DNA of 64,000 nt from Lentibacillus cibarius (GTDB lineage Bacteria; Bacillota; Bacilli; Bacillales; Amphibacillaceae), in NCBI RefSeq assembly GCF_005887555.1, contig NZ_VCIA01000001.1, forward strand, positions 2,914,001-2,978,000, written 5' to 3'. Of the stretch, positions 18,237 to 25,804 are shown piece by piece. Position 1 is the first letter of the stretch; every line of letters starts with the position of its first letter. A program made the position numbers and the translations under genes. The notes beneath the pieces were generated by a model, which saw only the letters and a program-made list of their open reading frames with translations, searched no databases and was not told the origin of the DNA.

Positions 18237-18265
18237 TTGACATAACCCGCTATATTTTATATAGT
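18237..18265 (+). promoter_or_regulatory. Strong sigma-A promoter of the tRNA-Val locus
   Basis: TTGACA (18237-18242), 17-bp spacer, TATAGT (18260-18265), about 30 bp ahead of the tRNA sequence. This is the original host tRNA promoter. After insertion of the element it transcribes the broken tRNA half and then the element-borne tRNA-Val. Confidence 0.88.
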
Positions 18266-18295
18266 AATACTTGTCGACAGCAAATAATATAAACG

Positions 18296-18332
18296 ATTCC
18301 GTAGCTCAGCTGGGAGAGCGCATGCTTGACAG
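18296..18332 (+). repeat. attL: 37-bp direct repeat, truncated tRNA-Val 5' half
   Basis: Identical to 33033-33069. It holds acceptor 5' strand (with host base G1 at 18295), D arm and most of the anticodon arm of tRNA-Val, then diverges at 18333. The remaining tRNA half is at the other end of the element. Confidence 0.92.
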
Positions 18333-18349
18333 TTCTCAGTTGATTTTAC

Positions 18350-18421
18350 GACCCTTTAGTTCAGCGGGAGAACGCTTGCTTGACAGGCAAGAGGTCACTG
18401 GTTCAAATCCAGTAAGGGTCA
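18350..18421 (+). tRNA. tRNA-Val(GAC), carried by the element
   Basis: A complete 72-nt tRNA. Acceptor stem GACCCTT/AAGGGTC, D stem GTTC/GAAC, anticodon stem CTTGC/GCAAG with loop TTGACAG (anticodon GAC at 18382-18384), T stem ACTGG/CCAGT, discriminator A. It has the same anticodon as the tRNA used as insertion site but a different body, so it is not a duplicate. It starts 17 bases after the attL repeat and is read by the strong host promoter upstream. Confidence 0.95.
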
Positions 18422-18488
18422 TACTCTTATTTCAGTTGCAAAATAGTCTCTTGTGAGTCCAACTCGGTACTTATAGGAGGCTATTTTT

Positions 18489-19400
18489 ATGTTATTAGAA
18501 AGCATTACTAAGGAGTTCATGTTGGACAAGAAATTTGAAGGTTTGACAGAGAATACTTTGAGAGCGTATGAGGAGTTTTTCAGAGGGTTCAATAGTTACA
18601 TGATTGAACAAGGAATAGAACAACTGGAGGACTTGAATAAACGTCACTTGAAACAATATCTCATGTATTGTTTAGAGGAGCTTGAAAACAATCCAGTCAC
18701 GGTCAATACTAAACTCAAAAGGTTGAGGGTCTTTTGTCGCTGGTTATACGTTGAGAAAATGACTGAGACGTTGTTGACCGACGGAATAAAAGCAATGAGA
18801 GAAGACGTTCAACCAAAAATTGTAACGACTGAGGACGTGAGAGCTGTTTTGTCTCACTTGAGACGGTCAAAGAGACGTGAGGACTCATTCACTTCAAGGA
18901 GAAACTATGTTCTAATGTTGACTATGATAGGAACTGGAATGAGACTGAGTGAAATAACTCGTCTTGAATGGTCTGACGTTGACTTTTCCGAGTCCTTAAT
19001 TCAAATAAGAAAGAGCAAGTCAAGAACAACTCAAAGCGTTCCATTAAGTGAGTCTCTTGCTCGTGAATTACTTGAATGGAGGTTGTTTCTGGAGCGTAAA
19101 TTCAATAAGTTACCTCAAAGTGTGTTTGTGACGGAACAAGGAAAAACTCTCTCATATTCAGCCATTCAGAACCTATTCAAACGATTGAAAAAGAGACTCG
19201 GTTTGACTTCAAGGTTTTGTCCTCACGGTCTCCGAGCTTACTTTATTAAAGAATTACTCAAAAATGGTTCCAATTTGAGAGAGTCCCAGTTGTTAGCTCG
19301 TCATTCAAAGATACAAACAACTCAAATGTATGTTGGTTATTTTGCTCATGAACTCAAAGAAGGTCTGGACAAACACAATCCATTAAATGACCTCGTTTAA
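18489..19400 (+). CDS. int: Tyrosine recombinase (integrase) of the element
   Basis: A 303-residue site-specific recombinase. An N-terminal SAM-like core-binding domain (about 1-100) precedes the catalytic domain with R152, H246-x-x-R249, H272 and the nucleophile Y281. AGGAGG lies just ahead of the ATG at 18489. Its place beside attL and the tRNA target make it the likely enzyme for integration. It is the only gene reading rightward at this end. Confidence 0.93.
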   Translation: MLLESITKEFMLDKKFEGLTENTLRAYEEFFRGFNSYMIEQGIEQLEDLNKRHLKQYLMYCLEELENNPVTVNTKLKRLRVFCRWLYVEKMTETLLTDGIKAMREDVQPKIVTTEDVRAVLSHLRRSKRREDSFTSRRNYVLMLTMIGTGMRLSEITRLEWSDVDFSESLIQIRKSKSRTTQSVPLSESLARELLEWRLFLERKFNKLPQSVFVTEQGKTLSYSAIQNLFKRLKKRLGLTSRFCPHGLRAYFIKELLKNGSNLRESQLLARHSKIQTTQMYVGYFAHELKEGLDKHNPLNDLV

Positions 19401-19409
19401 TACAACTGA

Positions 19410-19441
19410 GGAGCTGTCCTTTTATGACAGTTCCTTTTTTT
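19410..19441 (+). terminator. Terminator of int
   Basis: GGAGCTGTC pairs with GACAGTTCC (one G-T pair) followed by seven T, ten bases after the int stop. Confidence 0.92.
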
Positions 19442-19690
19442 ATTACTCAATTACTTAAATGAGTTATTCAGAGCCTCTCTCAGCCTTTTGTTTAATTATG
19501 AGACCCATACCCCTCCAAACCCTCTCAGAACGTCTCAGAATGGATATATTTAAAGATATAGCCTTGAATATAACTCCGACCATATTTCACTTAATATATT
19601 TCAACCAACTGGACAACAAGAATTGACGCTGTTTCAATCATTTGTAGTGATATGAAGGAAAGAGCTAGAGAGTGAGTGACGACAAAGTGA

Positions 19691-19714
19691 GAGGGTTCAA
19701 CAGCGAGGGTTCAA
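19691..19714. repeat. Direct repeat GAGGGTTCAA, two copies
   Basis: Two perfect 10-bp copies 14 bp apart, followed by AGGTTCAT. They lie in the ~800-bp non-coding region (19442-20060) behind int, which also has CGAGCGAG repeats near 19785. They could be integrase arm-type sites or part of an origin. Confidence 0.45.
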
Positions 19715-19860
19715 AGGTTCATATATTACTATTCTTGAATTATTTTTGAATTAACTCAATATAGGGGAGCGTTAGCGACCAACCGAGCGAGTGAAACGAG
19801 CGAGGTTTACTCTATTTAGTTATATATAATATCTATCTTGTTTTATATACTGTAAAGTTT

Positions 19861-19923
19861 TTGACCCTTTTTGGTACAAATTTTATACTAGGGTCATTAA
19901 AAAATTGTACCATTTTGGGTCAA
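19861..19923. repeat. Inverted repeat with 19-bp arms
   Basis: The left arm TTGACCC-TTTT-TGGTACAA (19861-19879) and right arm (19905-19923) are reverse complements except for the four central bases. The spacer contains another GGGTCA. This region has no gene. It looks like a binding site for a dimeric protein (excisionase, replication initiator or repressor). Confidence 0.65.
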
Positions 19924-20059
19924 TTTCTTTACTCTGGTGAGCCTTCTCTTATTCCTACAAGTTAGTAAATCGCTGTAAGTTCGAGGATTTGAGGTTTGTC
20001 TATGTTCATAATGAAATGTTCATACATAGGAACATATATAGGAGCGTAGTTTGGAACAT

Positions 20060-20098
20060 AAAAAAAAGAACCCTCAACCAATTAAGGTCAAGGGTTTT
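20060..20098 (-). terminator. Terminator of the leftward gene series
   Basis: On the minus strand AACCCTTGACC / GGTTGAGGGTT (two mispaired bases) with a run of eight T. It lies 130 bp after the last leftward gene and faces the int side. Confidence 0.8.
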
Positions 20099-20227
20099 AC
20101 AAACTGGACTTACAACGTTTTTAACGAGTCCGACTCGGTAAGACCAGTTTGAACGGAGTTTTATTAAGAGGAGTTATGAGAAAAACCTTGTCATTATCTA
20201 TTGTAGTTGAACCACAATTTCACAACC

Positions 20228-20764
20228 CTACAATGAAAAGTCTTTCAACCGTTCGTCCATTTCGTCTTGATTGACTCCAATATAACGGAGGGTAACAGCT
20301 GGACTTGAATGGTTGAGGAGTTGTTGAACCGTGACAACGTCCTTTGTTTGTTTGTAATACCAATAGGAGAACGTCTTTCTGAGAGTGTGAGTTCCTATTT
20401 CCTCCAGTCCAACTTGTTCAGAGACTCTGTTCAATATCCTATATGCTTGAACCCTTGAAAGAGGTTTGTTATTTCCTTTCCTTGACGGAAACAAAACGTC
20501 TTCCTCGTTCATACCTTTGGTATATTCGTTTATTTCTTCCCTCAAAGTCATTGAAATGATTTGTCTTTTTAATTTACCAGTCTTTGACTCAATCACCTTC
20601 AAGTGAGTTCCTTTCACGTCTTTGACCTTGAGTTGAAGGAGGTCTGAGACCCTCAAGGCTGTGTTTATTCCCATAATGAATAAGAAACGGTCTCTTTCAT
20701 TGTTGAAACTTTGTTTCATGAGTTCGATTTTCTCTTTGTCTCGAATAGGTTGAACGAACTTCAT
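20228..20764 (-). CDS. Second tyrosine recombinase, catalytic domain only
   Basis: A 178-residue protein consisting of a tyrosine recombinase catalytic domain with R38, H126-x-x-R129, H152 and Y161, and no core-binding domain. Such short recombinases occur on Bacillus plasmids and phages, where they may resolve multimers or assist excision. It is the last gene of the leftward series and its ATG overlaps the stop of a 39-residue gene (TAATG). Confidence 0.85.
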   Translation of the reverse strand: MKFVQPIRDKEKIELMKQSFNNERDRFLFIMGINTALRVSDLLQLKVKDVKGTHLKVIESKTGKLKRQIISMTLREEINEYTKGMNEEDVLFPSRKGNNKPLSRVQAYRILNRVSEQVGLEEIGTHTLRKTFSYWYYKQTKDVVTVQQLLNHSSPAVTLRYIGVNQDEMDERLKDFSL

Positions 20765-20883
20765 TATTTACTCAACTCCTTTTTGATTTGTTCCAGAGCG
20801 TTCTCATGGATAACACGGTCTTTCTCGTTGTCGTCAACCAGTAAGTATCCCAGAGCCTTCTTTTGCTCCTCAAGTTTAGTCAT
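20764..20883 (-). CDS. 39-residue hypothetical protein
   Basis: Small charged protein (begins MTKLEEQKKALGYLL). The ATG at 20883 has AAAGGGG upstream, and its stop overlaps the start of the following recombinase by one base, indicating translational coupling. Too short for family assignment. Confidence 0.6.
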   Translation of the reverse strand: MTKLEEQKKALGYLLVDDNEKDRVIHENALEQIKKELSK

Positions 20884-20992
20884 TCAATATTACCCCTTTA
20901 CTTAATTACTTATTTGAGTAATATTATAAAATAAAAAATAACATTGGTCAATAACCAACATTTGAAAAGAGTAGGGTCTCTGTTCGACCCTT

Positions 20993-21190
20993 CTATTCTG
21001 GGAGTAATTCATGGAAGAACTCATATTTTGCTAAAATGAAATAACAAGTTCCTTTGTCTGTGATTTGAAATGGATTACTTTGGAGTGTGTAACAATGTTC
21101 GTGAATAACTGTGTTTATTTCGTCTAAAACAACTCGGTCTGTGTCTTCATAATGTTTCTTACATACTGGACAACGTAGTTCATAAGACAT
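20993..21190 (-). CDS. Small zinc-ribbon-like protein
   Basis: A 65-residue protein with a CPVC pair at residues 7-10 and an HEHC at about 30-33, together a plausible four-ligand zinc site. AAGGAGAGG precedes the ATG at 21190. Function unknown; small zinc proteins in phage-like elements often bind nucleic acids or host factors. Confidence 0.65.
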   Translation of the reverse strand: MSYELRCPVCKKHYEDTDRVVLDEINTVIHEHCYTLQSNPFQITDKGTCYFILAKYEFFHELLPE

Positions 21191-21359
21191 GTTTTCCTCT
21201 CCTTTCTATTTACATTAATTCGACATATTTTACCATTACCCTTTACGGACACAAAAATGTCATATTTCATTACCCAACTTTTGAAAATTTTGTGTGTCAA
21301 TTGTAGAGCTTAGAGCTAGGAGAACCAACCCCCAGTCCCCCTTGTGTACCCCCTCTGAG

Positions 21360-21545
21360 TTAGTCTTTGAACTTTTGAGCGTCTTTTCTTTGAGTCATTC
21401 CTTGAGTCTCTGTTTTCTGTCTGGAGTGTTCCTTGAGTCTCTCTGAATGTAACTTATTGTTTCTTTGAGTCGTTGTTTGAGTCATTGTTATGTTACATTC
21501 ATTGAGTCGAACGTGAGTCAAACCGTTGAGCGACAAGAGTTCCAA
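21360..21545 (-). CDS. Doubtful ORF over the TTGAGTC repeats
   Basis: A 61-residue frame rich in Thr, Gln, Arg and Lys whose TQ repeats simply reflect the DNA repeats underneath. It starts with TTG and has only a weak purine stretch upstream. It may be a by-product of the repeat cluster. Confidence 0.25.
   Translation of the reverse strand: MELLSLNGLTHVRLNECNITMTQTTTQRNNKLHSERLKEHSRQKTETQGMTQRKDAQKFKD
21390..21508. repeat. Cluster of six TTGAGTC repeats (iteron-like)
   Basis: TTGAGTC occurs at 21390, 21402, 21433, 21465, 21477 and 21502, all in the same orientation, with related TTGAGCG and GTGAGTC copies nearby. Two pairs are 12 bp apart and spacings of about 31-32 bp recur. This resembles an iteron array of a replication origin or a regulator binding cluster. 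Confidence 0.55.
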
Positions 21546-21629
21546 CGTTTTCTCTTAATGTAACAAACTAATCATTGTGTTAAGTTCGGTTAGTTTTAAA
21601 GAGAGTCAGAGGAGAGTGGGGAGAGGAGG

Positions 21630-21950
21630 TCATTTATAATAATCAGAGTGTTTCCCATGTTGTTGAAGGGTTTGGGTCTCATGATAATACAAAGAGCCTC
21701 TGAGCGTCTCTATTTGTTCCTCTGAGGTTAGAACATGAGCTGATTTGAGAGCATATTTTGAAGGTATGTCAGAGCGTGTGAGAGGGTCTTGAGCAATGGA
21801 GGTAATTGAGTTTTTGAGGAGCTGTCTCTGTGGGAAGGGTTCAGCGTGTTTTATGTTCATTTTTAATAACTTCATTAAAACAAACCAGTCAAACGACAAT
21901 GTCTCATTTCCTTGTCCCCCAACGGTTTGACGCTCCTTAAACTTTGTCAT
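21630..21950 (-). CDS. Hypothetical protein
   Basis: A 106-residue frame in the leftward series, basic and hydrophilic, with no recognised domain. There is no clear ribosome binding site before the ATG at 21950; a later start is possible. It keeps the element's typical codon pattern, which gives some support. Confidence 0.4.
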   Translation of the reverse strand: MTKFKERQTVGGQGNETLSFDWFVLMKLLKMNIKHAEPFPQRQLLKNSITSIAQDPLTRSDIPSKYALKSAHVLTSEEQIETLRGSLYYHETQTLQQHGKHSDYYK

Positions 21951-21986
21951 AAGACGTGAAAAAGTTACTCACAATGACCTTTAAAA

Positions 21987-22193
21987 CTATTCCACAAGTT
22001 CAAAGATTTCATTAAAGTCATTGATTTCAAGAGCTGTCATAATCATTGCTAAGTGTTTATAATTGATTTTATCCGTGTTATTCCTCACTATTGCATTTAT
22101 TGTTGCTGGTCTTATTCCAGTCATTTCACAAAGTTGTTTTTGACTCATTTTCCTATCCAATAGTATTTGAGCTACTTTCAATTGAACTATCAT
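21987..22193 (-). CDS. Small helix-turn-helix regulator (XRE/YozG-like)
   Basis: A 68-residue Cro/CI-type DNA-binding protein. The helix-turn-helix is in SQKQLCEMTGIRPATINAIVRN. The start was placed at the ATG at 22193 because GAGGAGAG lies directly upstream; the longer frame to 22259 has no such site. Probably controls the adjacent genes. Confidence 0.82.
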   Translation of the reverse strand: MIVQLKVAQILLDRKMSQKQLCEMTGIRPATINAIVRNNTDKINYKHLAMIMTALEINDFNEIFELVE

Positions 22194-22326
22194 TTTTACT
22201 CTCCTCTCAATATGTACCTTATTCAATATACCAAAATTACGCAAAAAGGAAAACAGCATATAACCGTTTTCCCCTAATGATGAAAATATCCTTTTTCTTT
22301 CAATGAATTATATGTCCGTTCTCGAA

Positions 22327-22773
22327 TTACTCCCCCGACGTATCTGGAGTGAGTAAACTTTCAATTTGAGTGTCAAACTCATTCAGAGCTTGTGAATAAA
22401 CTTGGGTTCTTATGTCTTGAATTTCTTGTTCAGTTAGTGCTGTCTGACCCTCAATTTCTTGAATGACCTCAGCTGTCTTTGAGTCTAGTTGTTCTTGTAA
22501 ATTATATTCAAAATTACTCTGAACAGTTTGTTTTGTAGAGTTCAACTGTTGTTCAGCGTTTTCCAGAGCGTCCTCAATAGCTGTGGTCTTTGTAGCTTGT
22601 TTTTGGTCAGCAACGGACTCAAATTCTTGTTGAATGGAACCTTTTTGATTATCGAACCAACTAGAGACGAGACCTTGAACGTCCAGACTTGCTTGTGTAA
22701 CTGTTCCACCAACAAATAAGCTAACTCCAACAACTCCAGCAATTGCAACTTTACCTAGTTTAGTTTTGAACAT
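22327..22773 (-). CDS. Exported or membrane-anchored coiled-coil protein
   Basis: A 148-residue protein with a Lys-containing N-terminus and a hydrophobic segment (about residues 9-26, ending TVTQAS) that looks like a signal peptide or anchor. A long Gln/Glu-rich helical region follows. The cargo position next to the restriction system suggests a surface role, such as exclusion of competing phages, but this is only an inference. RBS AGGGGAGAGG is upstream. Confidence 0.65.
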   Translation of the reverse strand: MFKTKLGKVAIAGVVGVSLFVGGTVTQASLDVQGLVSSWFDNQKGSIQQEFESVADQKQATKTTAIEDALENAEQQLNSTKQTVQSNFEYNLQEQLDSKTAEVIQEIEGQTALTEQEIQDIRTQVYSQALNEFDTQIESLLTPDTSGE

Positions 22774-22818
22774 AATTCTAACCTCTCCCCTTAAACGATT
22801 TAGTTCAACGAATTGACC

Positions 22819-22992
22819 TTAATCAAGGACGTTTGTTGCTTTGTGGTACGTTTCAGAGTCCTCGTCGAAAACATAACCGAGCTTTTGAGCGTATTCGTCA
22901 ATTTCAATGAAACCTAGCTCCATTGTTTCAAATTCTTCTCCCAGCCCGTCGCTCATCATTTCCAGAACCTCTTGTGTTGTTAGTACATTCAT
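22819..22992 (-). CDS. 57-residue acidic hypothetical protein
   Basis: Short acidic protein (begins MNVLTTQEVLEMMSDG) with a perfect AAGGAGGT ribosome binding site before the ATG at 22992. Ends in TAA at 22819. No family recognised. Confidence 0.6.
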   Translation of the reverse strand: MNVLTTQEVLEMMSDGLGEEFETMELGFIEIDEYAQKLGYVFDEDSETYHKATNVLD

Positions 22993-23210
22993 TTGAATGA
23001 CCTCCTTATTGATTAATCGAGTCCAGAGCTTTTCTAGTCCATGACTCCAGCGTCATTTGATTGACGTTGTTAAGAACAAACTCGATTATTATTGTCTTAA
23101 CTTTAACACGATTACCCTATTACTGTAAAGAGTAATTTTGTGTTTATTTGTCCAACGTGAGAGAGTAAACGTTGTGACAATAAAAATGAGCCAACACATA
23201 GTCAGCTCAT

Positions 23211-24497
23211 TTAATAAGTTTCTGGAAGTTCTAATATCCAATTTATCCAACCCATAACAGTTGACGCTCGTCTAAAATATGTACTTTCAGAATTAACATT
23301 ATATAGGTTGCAACGTTTCATTATTTCTACAACTCGTTCTCGTTCTGGAGGGGAGCTGGTCTGAAAATACTCAGCTAAGACTTGTTTGAATGGTTCATGA
23401 GCAAGAATGGACTCAGCCAACTTCAAGAACTTATCTTTTGTTTTCAGCCTCATTATTTGTCTTCCAGCTCGTGTGAGAGTAAACATTACTTGTCTGTTCT
23501 CGTCACGGTATCTTTCAATTAAACCTAAGTACATTCCAGCTGTTGTATAATAACCAGTTTGTCTCACGTCAAAGTCATAATTACTTGTGATATATTCTCG
23601 ACTCAAGTCATTCTCAACAAGTAACCCCAAAAGGTCAACTATCCTTGTGAAGTCGTCAGCTTGTGGGAATGGAACTTCTGGTTCTGGAACGGTTTGAACG
23701 GACTGAAACACTTCAATAATGTCGTCAAGCTCAAGTTCCTCGTGTGCAATAATAAAGTCTTTTTGTTCAACAAGTCTTAATGAATTATATCTCATAGGGT
23801 CAGTAAATTCATATACGAAAAAGCTGAATATATCATTTGAGTAAGTGAAAAAGACTGGTTTGACTTGCTTTGGAGTCTTTGCTTGCCAAAGTCGATAAGG
23901 GTAATATATTTGTCTGACAAGAAAGTCGTCAACAGTCTCGTTCTTTGCCTCAACTATCATAAATTGACTTGGACTTTCATAACCTCCGTCAATTTCAACT
24001 TGTGAATTTTTAATTTGTATAAGTCGGTCAGTTCCTTGACGTGTTCTTATATTAAAATCAAACTCTTTTGAACTCATTCTCCCAGAAATAGTCTGAAATG
24101 ACTCCTCTCCTAAAACACTTTCCATCATTCCAGTAACGTGAGCGCAATGGAGAGCTGAGCTTTCAGAATAAAGGTTAGTAGGGTCAATTGTTGTTATGTC
24201 TGGAGGAAAGTCAACTTGTATTGGTTTGATTTTCTGGTTATATGAAACTTTCTCATAAACGTCAAAGTTTCCAATTATATAACTTGAACGTGAAATTGGT
24301 AGAATTGACAGTCCGTTTTCCTTAAATAACTTAGGTAAGTGACTGAAATGGTCAAACTTTGCCATTAGTCTTGGTTCACGTTCTTTCCTTATTTCATTTG
24401 CTTTGATTTCATGGAAACCATTATGTTGAACGTTTTGTATTATATTATGACGGTCAAATAATACTTCCCATGCTTTATCCGTTTTTGTTAGGGTCAT
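23211..24497 (-). CDS. Probable type II restriction endonuclease (PD-(D/E)XK)
   Basis: A 428-residue protein directly downstream of a DNA adenine methylase and overlapping its end by 23 bp. A nuclease-like core has the sequence E168-x-D170 followed by a beta strand and E183-A-K185, fitting PD-(D/E)XK. The last 140 residues look like a winged-helix domain (ITSNYDFDVRQTGYYTTAGMY and following). It is longer than, and not visibly similar to, the DpnII or MboI endonucleases I recall, so the family is not assigned. Recognition is inferred to match the methylase. Confidence 0.72.
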   Translation of the reverse strand: MTLTKTDKAWEVLFDRHNIIQNVQHNGFHEIKANEIRKEREPRLMAKFDHFSHLPKLFKENGLSILPISRSSYIIGNFDVYEKVSYNQKIKPIQVDFPPDITTIDPTNLYSESSALHCAHVTGMMESVLGEESFQTISGRMSSKEFDFNIRTRQGTDRLIQIKNSQVEIDGGYESPSQFMIVEAKNETVDDFLVRQIYYPYRLWQAKTPKQVKPVFFTYSNDIFSFFVYEFTDPMRYNSLRLVEQKDFIIAHEELELDDIIEVFQSVQTVPEPEVPFPQADDFTRIVDLLGLLVENDLSREYITSNYDFDVRQTGYYTTAGMYLGLIERYRDENRQVMFTLTRAGRQIMRLKTKDKFLKLAESILAHEPFKQVLAEYFQTSSPPERERVVEIMKRCNLYNVNSESTYFRRASTVMGWINWILELPETY

Positions 24498-25338
24498 AGT
24501 TCATCACCAGCACTTCATCAATTTTTCCTCGTTTTGACGCTACTGAATTAATGTTTCTGGTTGCTGATACTATTTCAATATGAAAATCGCTGTAAATATC
24601 TTTAATAAAGTCAGTCGCTGAATTACTTAATAAAACCTTACAACCTCGTTTGTCTAACTCAACAAAAGTGTCTCTCAACCGTACTTGGTCATTCTTATTA
24701 AAACCGTCAAGACTGTAACCAGTAAAGGAAGAAGTGTCTGAAACTGGGTCATAAGGAGGGTCAAAATAGAGGAAATCTCCTTTTTTAGCGTCTTGAATAA
24801 CAGTTTCAAAGTCTTCATTCATAATAGTAACGTCATTTACATTTAAGTAATTATGAACAGCTTTCAACACAATTTCATTTACTATTTGGGGGTTTTTGTA
24901 TTTACCAAAAGGAACATTGAATTGACCTTGACTGTTTACTCGGAAAAGACCGTTGAAACACGTCTTGTTCAAGTAAATCAGACGTGAGGCTTTTTCTATT
25001 GGTGAGAGTTCCTCGTATTCTGGTTGTCTATCTAAATCACGAATAGCATAAAAATAGTCTTTGTCATTCTCATGCTTTTTTAAGTCCTCAACTAACTCCT
25101 CGACATTGTATTTTATAACATTGTAAACGTTGACTAAGTCCTTGTTCACGTCATTTATAACAGCTTGTTTAGGTTGAAGGTCAAAAAGAACAGCTCCAGC
25201 TCCAACAAATGCCTCGTAGTAAGTATTGTATTTCTTTGGAATATATTTTCTTATTTCTGGGAGTAATTGTCTCTTTCCCCCTGCCCATTTCAAAAAGGGT
25301 TGTGTTAGTTTGTTTTTTACTGCTTTTGCCAATTTCAT
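24475..25338 (-). CDS. Dam/DpnM-like N6-adenine DNA methyltransferase (D12 class)
   Basis: A 287-residue alpha-class adenine methylase. WAGGKR at residues 18-23 and FVGAG at 44-48 bind S-adenosylmethionine; the catalytic DPPY is at 193-196. The middle segment KTCFNGLFRVNSQGQFNVPFG is the signature of the Dam/DpnII group, which methylates GATC (M.EcoRV, GATATC, is a relative). Together with the overlapping nuclease it forms a restriction-modification pair. The element itself contains no GATC. Confidence 0.9.
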   Translation of the reverse strand: MKLAKAVKNKLTQPFLKWAGGKRQLLPEIRKYIPKKYNTYYEAFVGAGAVLFDLQPKQAVINDVNKDLVNVYNVIKYNVEELVEDLKKHENDKDYFYAIRDLDRQPEYEELSPIEKASRLIYLNKTCFNGLFRVNSQGQFNVPFGKYKNPQIVNEIVLKAVHNYLNVNDVTIMNEDFETVIQDAKKGDFLYFDPPYDPVSDTSSFTGYSLDGFNKNDQVRLRDTFVELDKRGCKVLLSNSATDFIKDIYSDFHIEIVSATRNINSVASKRGKIDEVLVMNYDPNKNG

Positions 25339-25475
25339 ACAACTCCTATATAAATGCGAACATATTTTCTATTCTATAATATCAATTTCTATTATACACA
25401 TAAACATTAAAATTGACCAAGCTAATAATATAACAAAAAAATTGACCCAAGACAAAAAGTCTTGAGTCGAATGTA

Positions 25476-25751
25476 TCATTTATGAATTTGTTTTTCCTTC
25501 AAATAATGGAAAGTGTCTCTGTTGTGTTCAATAAGCTCCATTATTTCATAAACGTTCTTTTCAGCAATTAAACGTCTTGAAATAGCGTCCTTGAATAACT
25601 CACTCGATTGAACTTGTGCTGTTTCAAAATCAATAAGACCATTCTCAAAATTTTCAACTATGGTTCCATATTCAACAATAAGACCCTCAACCTTATTTTT
25701 ATATTTCTTAGGAAGAAACCTTCTTACTTTAAGAGCTGTCTTTTCCTTCAT
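25476..25751 (-). CDS. Small basic hypothetical protein after the tape-measure gene
   Basis: A 91-residue helical, charged protein with AAAGGAGTG upstream of its ATG at 25751, 53 bp after the tape-measure gene. In phages the gene after the tape measure is usually a distal tail gene, but this one is far too small and shows no similarity to them. Confidence 0.6.
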   Translation of the reverse strand: MKEKTALKVRRFLPKKYKNKVEGLIVEYGTIVENFENGLIDFETAQVQSSELFKDAISRRLIAEKNVYEIMELIEHNRDTFHYLKEKQIHK

Positions 25752-25804
25752 ACGTCATTCACTCCTTTAAAATAATAGGGGAGAGGAGTGACCCTCTCCG
25801 TGTT

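Noticed and set aside
18271..18456. Open reading frame of 61 codons at the left junction
   Set aside because: It lies over the tRNA-Val 5' half and the complete tRNA-Val; the peptide is just translated tRNA.
23211..25338. Naming the restriction system DpnII
   Set aside because: The methylase resembles the Dam/DpnM group, but the nuclease length and sequence do not match DpnII, and only one methylase is present.
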